Shown in pieces: positions 1-5,345 of a stretch of 5,646 nucleotides of DNA. The DNA is taken from assembly GCA_009786275.1 (NCBI GenBank), contig WQTL01000333.1, forward strand, positions 1-5,646, in the 5' to 3' direction. The position numbers and the translations under genes were made by a program. This stretch comes from Bacillota bacterium. Lineage in GTDB: Bacteria; Bacillota; Clostridia; Oscillospirales; Acutalibacteraceae. Under the pieces are notes generated by a model. The model saw only the letters and a program-made list of their open reading frames with translations, did no database searches and was not told the DNA's origin. How positions within the stretch are numbered: the stretch's first letter is position 1; every line of letters starts with the position of its first letter.

Positions 1-2
1 CG

Positions 3-83
3 CTGTTTTCTCCACATCCAACGCGCGGGTGAGCTTCTGCTCTTCCCGCGCTTTTCTTCGCGCGTCGGATGCGGAGAAAACAG
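3..83. repeat. Imperfect 25-bp inverted repeat (long hairpin)
   Basis: The arm at 3-27 (starting CTGTTTTCTCC) is complementary to the arm at 59-83 (ending GGAGAAAACAG) at 23 of 25 positions, around a 31-base centre. The two mismatches (A14/C72 and A20/C66) are A-C in plus-strand RNA but become U-G wobbles in minus-strand RNA, so only a minus-strand transcript would pair along the whole arm. The centre contains a separate terminator-like hairpin. Candidates are a palindromic repeat unit, a miniature mobile element, or simply a large transcription-end structure. The left flank is cut by the window edge, so target duplications cannot be judged. Confidence 0.75.
23..58 (+). terminator. Intrinsic terminator of an upstream plus-strand gene
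   Basis: GCGCGGG (23-29) pairs perfectly with CCCGCGC (45-51). Inside it, GAGC (31-34) pairs with GCTC (39-42) around a TTCT loop. The stem is followed at once by TTTTCTT (52-58), the T-run expected for Rho-independent termination on the plus strand. It probably ends a gene to the left of the window and insulates the promoter at 172-200. Bases 23-27 are also part of the outer inverted repeat, so the two foldings compete at the base of the stem. Confidence 0.7.
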
Positions 84-171
84 TATTCAGAGTTGAACTC
101 GAGGCCTCTTGGTCCCGAAATAGCGCTAGGGTAATGAAACAAAAAATTGATGAAGAAATCCTGGCAGACTC

Positions 172-200
172 TTGTACAACGCAGAATTATTTGCTATAAT
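172..200 (+). promoter_or_regulatory. Sigma-A promoter with extended -10 for the propeller gene
   Basis: The -35 box TTGTAC (172-177) and the perfect -10 box TATAAT (195-200) are separated by exactly 17 bp, and the -10 is preceded by TGC (192-194), the extended -10 motif. Transcription would start near 207, giving a leader of about 25 bases. The gene's ribosome binding site, GAGGGG at 219-224, lies in that leader. The -35 box lies in an 8-bp palindrome, TTGTACAA (172-179); whether a regulator uses it is unknown. Confidence 0.8.
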
Positions 201-231
201 AAAGATATCAGCTTGAATGAGGGGAATACGC

Positions 232-1509
232 ATGACCAAGAGAGCAAAACGGAGGATCGCTGTTTTTATTTCAGTAGGTGTATTGATTCTAGTGCTATTG
301 GTAGTGGCCATTAATTGGTTTTATCTCCCGATCGACCAATGGCCTAGAGCTATATCGTTGCACCTCAAGCTGCCCACCGTCACCACCAGTGAAGGCATTC
401 GGCCCGAAAAATATAGCGAAACACTTCTGCAAAGCGGTGCGTTGCTTAACGGCGTGCGCGTGGAGGATGGCTATATCTATGTCAAGCCCGGCGAGGGGCG
501 TGTGCGAAAGCTAGATTTACAGGGCGAAATCATTTGGAAAAAGGCATACCCCTTTGTACACAAAGCGCAACCGGGGTATTTTAGCGTACATGAGGACGGC
601 AGCGGGAACGGTTTTTTTGTGGTTTATGACGTGAATTCTCACGGGGTCAGAAACGGTAAGAGGGTGGATTTTCCACCCGTCCTGGCACGCATGGACGTGG
701 ATGGCAACCTGCTTTGGCAGCGGGAATACCCTGGAAAAAGCGACTGTGCGCTGCAATATGTTTTTGCGCTGCCCTCGGGCGAAATTGTGACCGTCGGCAG
801 CAATGAAAGCGACCACGAGCTGGGTGTGTCGGGTCCCAGCGACCTCTATCTTTCCAAGCGCAGCGCGGAAGGCGAACTGTTGCTGGAAAAGACGATCACA
901 AGCTTGGACCAATTCGACTACGTGCACATGGCGCAGTACATTCCCGGGCATGGCCTGTTTGTGTTCGATGGCTTCAACAGCCACCATCTGCTGTTGCTGG
1001 ACGAAAACCTGGAGGTGTTGTGGCAGCAGGCATCCGATGAATTCATAGTGAACGCCGCCGTATCGGGGGAAACAGTATTTTACAGCTATCTCGGTGAAAT
1101 GTCCGAGGACCTGGGGCGTCGGATAGGCCGCCTGCGGACTATAGATATGCAGGGAGAAACGAGGGAGATCCCGAACATGCCGGATAATATGCAGCTCCTC
1201 GGCCCGGCGGGTGAGTACATAGCGGTGACCGGCGAACATGGCGTATGCCTGCTGAACAACACTGGTGTGGTTGTACTCGAACTGCCCATGCCGGGCTGGA
1301 CGGAATACCCTCATGAATACATCACCGGTGGCATGACAATCACAAAGGCGCTGCCAGCGCAGGACGGCTATATCGTGGTTTGTGAAATTCTCGGCGAACT
1401 AAAGCCATCTCATCCCGCGGTAAATCATATGACGTATATTACAGAAACAGTCTTTGCCGGTTATGACATGCAGGGACAAGAGATATGGAAGTATGGATTT
1501 ACGCACTGA
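232..1509 (+). CDS. Membrane-anchored beta-propeller-like protein of unknown function
   Basis: This 425-residue protein starts with a basic stretch (TKRAKRR) and one hydrophobic segment at about residues 9-32, an uncleaved signal anchor with the remainder outside the cell. There is no lipobox cysteine. The rest repeats a blade-like motif, a strand ending in D-x-x-G-x-x-x-W: LDLQGEIIWKKAYP (94-107), MDVDGNLLWQREYP (154-167), RSAEGELLLEKTI (210-222), LDENLEVLWQQ (256-266), IDMQGETREI (304-313), LLNNTGVVVLELP (340-352) and YDMQGQEIWKYGF (411-423). Seven such units at roughly 36-71-residue spacing fit a PQQ/WD40-like propeller, probably a binding scaffold. No catalytic residues are recognisable. 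The ATG at 232 is preferred because GAGGGG (219-224) lies 7 bases upstream; the in-frame ATG at 217 has no ribosome binding site and overlaps that element's edge. Its own promoter lies at 172-200. Ligand and partners are unknown. Confidence 0.85.
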   Translation: MTKRAKRRIAVFISVGVLILVLLVVAINWFYLPIDQWPRAISLHLKLPTVTTSEGIRPEKYSETLLQSGALLNGVRVEDGYIYVKPGEGRVRKLDLQGEIIWKKAYPFVHKAQPGYFSVHEDGSGNGFFVVYDVNSHGVRNGKRVDFPPVLARMDVDGNLLWQREYPGKSDCALQYVFALPSGEIVTVGSNESDHELGVSGPSDLYLSKRSAEGELLLEKTITSLDQFDYVHMAQYIPGHGLFVFDGFNSHHLLLLDENLEVLWQQASDEFIVNAAVSGETVFYSYLGEMSEDLGRRIGRLRTIDMQGETREIPNMPDNMQLLGPAGEYIAVTGEHGVCLLNNTGVVVLELPMPGWTEYPHEYITGGMTITKALPAQDGYIVVCEILGELKPSHPAVNHMTYITETVFAGYDMQGQEIWKYGFTH

Positions 1510-1537
1510 TACCCCCGTAATGGCGGACCGGGGTATC
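1508..1537 (+). terminator. Possible weak terminator after the propeller gene
   Basis: GATACCCC (1508-1515) pairs perfectly with GGGGTATC (1530-1537) around a 14-base loop, starting inside the TGA stop codon. No T-run follows (GTGTTGCATC), so termination would be inefficient or would need Rho. Read-through from the propeller gene may be how the next gene is transcribed, because I see no convincing promoter between 1510 and 1581. Confidence 0.4.
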
Positions 1538-1581
1538 GTGTTGCATCAGACATGTCATCTCGACAACGCGAAAGGAACTTC

Positions 1582-1875
1582 ATGCCCTACTTCAAACTCG
1601 ACAATGACATCTTCTCTCTGCGCTTGGACTCCTACGAGTTTCAGGTTTACGCTTACTTGGTTTCCTGCGCGGGGAAGAAGGGCGAGTGCTGGCCGAGTAC
1701 CAACACCATCGCGAGGATGCTCGGCATGAGCCAGAGCACAGTAATCAACAAAATAGAATCGCTGGTGCGCAGGCAGCTCATCGACAAACGCATGACCACC
1801 CGCCACAGCGAGCGCGGTCGAGTCAGCACAGGCAACAACCATTACTGCATCCGTGCCGTGATCGAAGGTCTATGA
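1582..1875 (+). CDS. Small helix-turn-helix DNA-binding protein
   Basis: This 97-residue protein begins MPYFKLDNDIFSLRLDSYEF, the opening of a family of small winged helix-turn-helix proteins frequent in Clostridia, many of them in accessory or mobile DNA. After a first helical segment (residues about 16-30) and a GKKGECWPS turn, the helix-turn-helix occupies about residues 41-60 (NTIARMLGMSQSTVINKIES). LVRRQLI and a basic wing ending NNHYCIRAV follow, so it should bind DNA. The ATG at 1582 is chosen over the one at 1552 because AAAGGA (1571-1576) lies 5 bases upstream and the family homology begins there. It is a stand-alone domain with no effector domain. A decayed second copy of its end lies after the glycoside hydrolase. 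Whether it regulates the hydrolase promoter just downstream is an inference from position only. Confidence 0.85.
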   Translation: MPYFKLDNDIFSLRLDSYEFQVYAYLVSCAGKKGECWPSTNTIARMLGMSQSTVINKIESLVRRQLIDKRMTTRHSERGRVSTGNNHYCIRAVIEGL

Positions 1876-1886
1876 TTCAAATTGAA
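1876..1886. promoter_or_regulatory. Small dyad upstream of the hydrolase promoter
   Basis: TTCAA-A-TTGAA is a perfect 5-1-5 dyad that starts right after the helix-turn-helix gene's stop codon and ends 4 bases before the -35 box. It could be an operator, but it is short and AT-rich, so chance is a real alternative. Confidence 0.3.
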
Positions 1887-1890
1887 AATG

Positions 1891-1919
1891 TTGACAAGTT
1901 ATGCGTAAGGGCGTATAAT
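1891..1919 (+). promoter_or_regulatory. Perfect-consensus sigma-A promoter for the glycoside hydrolase
   Basis: TTGACA (1891-1896), a 17-bp spacer and TATAAT (1914-1919) match the consensus at all twelve positions. Transcription should begin near 1926, giving a leader of about 49 bases. The promoter also settles the start codon: the upstream in-frame ATG at 1918 lies inside the -10 box and cannot be on the transcript. A promoter this strong suggests high expression unless a repressor acts on it. No catabolite-repression or LacI-type operator is evident by eye. Confidence 0.9.
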
Positions 1920-1952
1920 GCGATTTGGGCCCCGGCCCTGTTCCCCGCACAT

Positions 1953-1970
1953 TATAGAGAGGAAACTATA
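1953..1970 (+). promoter_or_regulatory. Leader hairpin presenting the hydrolase ribosome binding site
   Basis: TATAG (1953-1957) pairs with CTATA (1966-1970), leaving AGAGGAAA (1958-1965) as the loop. The loop holds the Shine-Dalgarno sequence (GAGAGG, 1957-1962), 12 bases before the ATG at 1975. A loop-displayed site and a longer than usual spacing might be bridged by this short AT-rich stem. The stem is weak, so a role in translation is only a possibility. Confidence 0.35.
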
Positions 1971-1974
1971 CACT

Positions 1975-4815
1975 ATGCAAAGGACCCAAACCCCACTCGG
2001 CGGCACATGGGAATTTGAGCTGGACCCCTACGAAAAGGGGATTGCCGAACAGTATTGCTTGCGCGAAAGCCTGGACGACGAGATTCAGGTGCCGGGGTGC
2101 TGGCAGACGCAAAATAAACGCCTCACCGGCGAGCTTGCCGGGCTGCTGTCCCGCAGGGGGTCCGAGGGGGTCGAGCGGTGGAAAACCGTGGACGGCGGCT
2201 ACGTCGTCGCCGAGACCGAATATTACGGCGCGGCCTGGTACGCAAAAAATATCACGGTTCCGGAATCGGCGAAAGGGCGCGAGGTTTGGCTGGTATTTCC
2301 GGGGCTCCACGCCAAGTGCGAGCTGTGGCTGGACGATACGCTTATCGCCTGCCACGAGGACGGGCCCTTTCTCCCCCTGCGGGTCAGGATCACGGACCTG
2401 ATCCGTTTCGGGCAGCAGCAGCGCCTGACGCTGCGCTTTTGCGAGGACGCCAGTATTTTGCAGGGCGTGGTCAAGCCCCATTTCAGGGGCGTATGGCGCA
2501 CGCCGTACATCGAATACGCGAACGACGTGCGCATCGACGACCTGTTCGCCCGCGGCGACCCCTTTACCGGCGAGGTGAACGTGGAGGCGGAGCTCGATTT
2601 TACCGGCGGGCCGCGCCCCCTCGGCTGCCGGCTGTTCTTCCGCAAGGCCGGGGAAGCGGAAACCCTCGCGGCAAGCGGGACGATCGAGGGCGGCGGCGTA
2701 TTCAAAACCTCGTTCACAGCCGGCGGGGCCCTGCCCTGGACGCCGGAAACCCCCAACCTCTACCATTGCCGTATGGAGATCGGCGAAAACGGCGAAATGC
2801 TGGATGAAACGGACGTCCGCTTCGGGTTCCGGCGCTTCGAGACCCGCGGGCGGCAGATCCTCCTCAACGGAAAGCCGATTTTCATGCGGGGCTGCGGATG
2901 GGTCATGCCCACGGAACCGGAGGATTTCGCGCCGTCGGTCAGCAGGGAATACCACGAGCGCCTGGCGGGCCGTATCAAGGAATACGGCTTCAACTGGTTC
3001 AGGATTCATTCCGCCCCAAGCCCGGACATCGGCCTGGATGTCGCGGACGAAATGGGGCTCTTGTACAGCCAGGAGCTGTTCCTCACCTTATGGGAAACCG
3101 AGCGCGAGCGCGCGGTCACCCGCCGGCAATGGTCGAAGCTGATCAAAAGCCTGCGCAATCACCCCTGCGTATGGCTGTGGTCCATGGGGAACGAGCAGGG
3201 CTGCTCCAATCCGGTCTACAACGAAATGATTGCCGCGATGTACCGCGAAGCCAAACAGATTTCCCCCCAAACCCTTGTCACTTTCAGCGACGGGGTCCAC
3301 CGGACCTCCTTCTACAGGCGGCCCAACGATGTGTATATGGTCAGCCCCGGCGAAGGCGTCACCGTGGGCTCGGCGCTCGACATCGCGCCCTCGGCCAGGC
3401 TGGACGTCAGCAGCGTCGAGCTCCCGCTGGTGGTGCACGAGCTGGGCTATGTCGAAAGCCTGCCGCACCCGCGGCAATTCGGGCTGCCCAGGGACGGCGC
3501 CCGTTTCCCGGCGATGGCCGAAATGCGCAGGCTCATCCAGGCCAAGGGCCTTTCCGACGAAACGGTTCTGCGATGGAGCGAAAACAGCGAGCGCATGGTG
3601 ACCAACTGCTATTATTACGGGATGGAAAACCTGCGGAAGGTCGACGGACTCGCCGGCTACAACCAGTGGGTGATTATGGACGGCCCGGTGGAGCAGTCCG
3701 GCCTGCTGGACCATTGGCTGAACGACAAAACCGGCATGACGGCGGAAAAATGCCGCCGCGTCAACGGCGTGACCTCCATATCCATGACACCCCTGCGTGA
3801 CCGCTATACGCTGTTTGACGGCGAAGCGGCGGAATTCTCCCTGCATATCTCCCACCACGGGGAGGAGACGCTGCGCGGCACGGCCCATTGGCGGCTCACA
3901 CGCGGCGGCGAGGTTCTGGATACAGGGAGCGCAAGCTTTGCCGCCGAACCGGTGCGCGTGGCGGACATCCGCGGCATCACCGCAAGCAACCCTGCCCGGG
4001 ATGAATCCGGGACCCTGCTGCTGGAGGCCTGGATCGACACCGCAGGCGGCAGGATCTATAACGAATGGAAATTCTGGAGCTTTGTCCGGATGTCGGGGGA
4101 AGCGCCGCCGCTGCCCGTGCGCCAGCTCACCGGCGTGTTCGCCGTGGTGGAGGACCGCCCGGCGGAGCTGTTCCCCTATGTCCGCAATATCGCCGAGGGC
4201 CAGGTCCTATCCCTGGAGCCCCCGGCCGTGCTGCTGGTCAACTCCCTCGTGCCCGCGGCGGTGGATTTCCTCCTGCGCGGGGGCCGGGTGGTCTATTGCC
4301 CGGTGTACTACCTTCACAGCGGCATGAGCCTGCCGAGCCTGCCTTCCGGGTGGAACAACAGGCCCACCTGGGCCGGCCTTGACGGCAATTTCGGCAGCGT
4401 CGTATACGGGCACGAGGTGTTGGAATCGTTCCCCCACGAGGGCTGGGCCGACTATAACTTCTATGACCTGATGTCCGGCGCGCGGGTGCGCGCCAGCGCG
4501 CCGTTCTGGTCGGTCGTGCCGAGGGTCTTCGACCTGGACGCTTGGCCTGTCGGGATCGAGCCCATCATCCGCTCTCTGGGCTACGCCACAAAGCTGAACA
4601 ACCGCGGCTATATGTTTGAAGCCCGCGTCGGAGAGGGAAAGCTGTTCGCGGCGTCGCTGCGGCTTTACGAAACCCTGGGGACCCATCCCGAATCGCAGCG
4701 CCTGTTCGAATCCATCCTGCGCTATACGGCGTCGGATGCTTTCGATCCGAAGCCCCGTGTCTCCGCGGAGGAATTCAGGGGGCTTTTGAGGGAGCAAGGG
4801 GTCAGGATGTTATAG
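1975..4815 (+). CDS. Glycoside hydrolase family 2 (beta-galactosidase/glucuronidase-like)
   Basis: This 946-residue enzyme has no signal peptide and is probably cytoplasmic, cleaving a non-reducing-end beta-linked sugar. Domain order: jelly-roll sugar-binding domain (about 1-180; GGTWEFELD, VPGCW, YYGAAWYAK, FRGVWRTPY), Ig-like domain (about 185-285), TIM barrel (about 295-600; starting LNGKPIFMRG at 297), beta-sandwich (about 608-715) and an extra C-terminal domain (about 720-946). The acid/base signature LRNHPCVWLWSMGNE (393-407) nearly matches the family 2 pattern, giving E407 after N406. The nucleophile is most likely E489 in VVHELGY; E494 is less likely. The barrel departs from classical LacZ (RIHSAPSP instead of the RxSHYP-type motif), so the substrate cannot be named. 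The start at 1975 follows GAGAGG and the promoter at 1891. Codons are more GC-rich than in the propeller gene. No transporter or sugar regulator is adjacent, and related helix-turn-helix gene sequence lies on both sides. Confidence 0.9.
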   Translation: MQRTQTPLGGTWEFELDPYEKGIAEQYCLRESLDDEIQVPGCWQTQNKRLTGELAGLLSRRGSEGVERWKTVDGGYVVAETEYYGAAWYAKNITVPESAKGREVWLVFPGLHAKCELWLDDTLIACHEDGPFLPLRVRITDLIRFGQQQRLTLRFCEDASILQGVVKPHFRGVWRTPYIEYANDVRIDDLFARGDPFTGEVNVEAELDFTGGPRPLGCRLFFRKAGEAETLAASGTIEGGGVFKTSFTAGGALPWTPETPNLYHCRMEIGENGEMLDETDVRFGFRRFETRGRQILLNGKPIFMRGCGWVMPTEPEDFAPSVSREYHERLAGRIKEYGFNWFRIHSAPSPDIGLDVADEMGLLYSQELFLTLWETERERAVTRRQWSKLIKSLRNHPCVWLWSMGNEQGCSNPVYNEMIAAMYREAKQISPQTLVTFSDGVHRTSFYRRPNDVYMVSPGEGVTVGSALDIAPSARLDVSSVELPLVVHELGYVESLPHPRQFGLPRDGARFPAMAEMRRLIQAKGLSDETVLRWSENSERMVTNCYYYGMENLRKVDGLAGYNQWVIMDGPVEQSGLLDHWLNDKTGMTAEKCRRVNGVTSISMTPLRDRYTLFDGEAAEFSLHISHHGEETLRGTAHWRLTRGGEVLDTGSASFAAEPVRVADIRGITASNPARDESGTLLLEAWIDTAGGRIYNEWKFWSFVRMSGEAPPLPVRQLTGVFAVVEDRPAELFPYVRNIAEGQVLSLEPPAVLLVNSLVPAAVDFLLRGGRVVYCPVYYLHSGMSLPSLPSGWNNRPTWAGLDGNFGSVVYGHEVLESFPHEGWADYNFYDLMSGARVRASAPFWSVVPRVFDLDAWPVGIEPIIRSLGYATKLNNRGYMFEARVGEGKLFAASLRLYETLGTHPESQRLFESILRYTASDAFDPKPRVSAEEFRGLLREQGVRML

Positions 4816-4970
4816 GAGGTCAATTTCCGGGGTGACACGCCGCAGTGATCGCGGTTGCGTCAGCACAGCCAACCAACCACTACTACATCCGCTCTGTAGC
4901 CGAGGCAAAGATGGCGCACGAACGTTTTCCAGGACTGGGGGGTACTTTAACAGGCAAAGGGAATGTATAA
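4814..4970 (+). pseudogene. Decayed, frameshifted fragment of a second helix-turn-helix gene
   Basis: From 4832 the sequence matches the end of the intact helix-turn-helix gene (from 1792), roughly three quarters identical at base level by eye. It reads VTRRSDRGCVSTAN against MTTRHSERGRVSTGN, with one codon deleted. An extra C near 4874 then shifts the frame, after which NHYYIRSVAEAKMAHERF continues against NHYCIRAV and ends at TAA 4968-4970. Before 4832 the same frame gives RRSISG, alignable with RRQLIDKR, which would place the junction at the hydrolase's stop codon. The helix-turn-helix itself is missing, so no function is expected. AGGAGGT (4814-4820) resembles a strong ribosome binding site, and GTG at 4832 opens an unshifted 54-codon frame to 4996; that is probably fortuitous. 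Confidence 0.75.
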
Positions 4971-5004
4971 GAAAAACTGAAGTTCTGAATATTTAAAACC
5001 CCGC

Positions 5005-5030
5005 TGCGAGCCGAGATGGCCCTGCTCGCA
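5005..5030. repeat. Perfect 7-bp inverted repeat (hairpin 1)
   Basis: TGCGAGC (5005-5011) pairs with GCTCGCA (5024-5030) around a 12-base loop. It is the first of three perfect stems in the block and is not followed by a T-run. Confidence 0.6.
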
Positions 5031-5090
5031 CCCGAAAGCCATGCAAAAATCGCCAGTTCCATCGCTCCCAAGGGAGGCAAGCATGAGCGT

Positions 5091-5112
5091 AAAGCGAATT
5101 GCGATTCGCTTT
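5091..5112. repeat. Perfect 9-bp inverted repeat with tetraloop (hairpin 2)
   Basis: AAAGCGAAT (5091-5099) pairs with ATTCGCTTT (5104-5112) around TGCG. It is a compact stem with no mismatches and no T-run on either side. It lies beyond the stop codon of the truncated MmcQ/YjbR frame. Confidence 0.7.
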
Positions 5113-5114
5113 GG

Positions 5115-5345
5115 CTATACGCCGTCCGCCTGCTTGGCCGGGGCGCTGCCCCGGACCCCGTCCCACGCAGCAGTGCATGCTTCGCACAGCCTGCCCTTGC
5201 GCTCATAAATAGTAGCGAAGCTTTTCTTGTTCGCGCTATGCCGCATGACAGTTACAGATCCGGGCTGGCTTATTTTGTCGTAGGGATAGTCCTCATACGC
5301 GCCGGGGAAGGTCAGGCAGAAGTCGATCAGGTCTTGGCGGGTCAT
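5115..5345 (-). CDS. MmcQ/YjbR family protein, C-terminally truncated
   Basis: This 76-residue frame begins MTRQDLIDFCLTFPGAYEDY and continues with VMRHSANKKSFATIYERKGRL, the N-terminal half of the MmcQ/YjbR family (small proteins of about 115 residues, CyaY-like fold, often labelled DNA-binding, role unclear). Family resemblance stops at about residue 53 (near 5187), just where the usual continuation (VNLKC-type, then a conserved helix) should begin. The last 22 residues (EACTAAWDGV to the end) come from the hairpin-rich block and look non-native. The missing half is not found elsewhere in the window, so this is probably a broken gene. AGGGAG (minus strand, 5351-5356) is a good ribosome binding site 5 bases before the ATG. 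The start overlaps the stop of the upstream gene (ATGA), showing that the two formed an operon. Confidence 0.75.
   Translation of the reverse strand: MTRQDLIDFCLTFPGAYEDYPYDKISQPGSVTVMRHSANKKSFATIYERKGRLCEACTAAWDGVRGSAPAKQADGV
5138..5154. repeat. Perfect GC-only 7-bp hairpin (hairpin 3)
   Basis: CCGGGGC (5138-5144) pairs with GCCCCGG (5148-5154) around GCT, inside a strand-asymmetric GC-rich run (GGACCCCG follows). It lies within the non-homologous tail of the truncated minus-strand MmcQ/YjbR frame. Confidence 0.7.

Larger units (their letters stand above)
4971..5185. other. Hairpin-rich non-coding block, possible dispersed repeat
   Basis: Between the helix-turn-helix remnant and the surviving part of the MmcQ/YjbR gene lies about 215 bp with no credible gene. 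It holds three perfect stems (annotated separately) and a CTCCCAAGGGAG palindrome (5066-5077). Frames on both strands are open for some distance but low in complexity and probably not real proteins; the plus-strand frame starting at 5016 runs through the MmcQ gene antisense. The density of perfect stems, and the way the block interrupts a conserved gene at about 5185, suggest an inserted or recombined repeat element. A structured RNA is the alternative. I see no T-run next to any stem, so these are not typical terminators. Confidence 0.45.

Noticed and set aside
3..83. Integron attC site or transposon end
   Set aside because: I see no attC core triplets, no transposase or integrase in the window, and no assessable target duplication because the left flank is missing.
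121..128. TAGCGCTA and GAGGCCTC (101-108) palindromes as operators
   Set aside because: These are 8-bp palindromes of a length common by chance, and they lie far upstream of the -35 box with no supporting context.
517..1314. 265-residue open frame on the minus strand, antisense to the propeller gene
   Set aside because: It has no ribosome binding site or promoter and its translation shows no domain. The overlapping plus-strand gene has an anchor, repeats, a promoter and a ribosome binding site.
1552..1581. Upstream in-frame ATG for the helix-turn-helix gene
   Set aside because: No ribosome binding site precedes it, whereas AAAGGA lies 5 bases before the ATG at 1582, where family resemblance starts.
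1918..1974. Upstream in-frame ATG for the hydrolase
   Set aside because: The ATG is part of the TATAAT box, so it precedes the transcription start. The ATG at 1975 has a ribosome binding site and begins the conserved domain.
1966..3009. 347-residue open frame on the minus strand, antisense to the hydrolase
   Set aside because: Long antisense frames are expected in GC-rich coding DNA. The plus strand encodes an intact family 2 enzyme here and the antisense product has no recognisable domain.
2898..3800. 300-residue plus-strand frame inside the hydrolase
   Set aside because: It is an alternate-frame shadow with low-complexity Arg/Gly/Ala/Pro composition, fully inside the enzyme's catalytic domain.
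5005..5154. CRISPR array
   Set aside because: The hairpins differ in sequence and spacing; there are no regularly spaced direct repeats and no cas genes.
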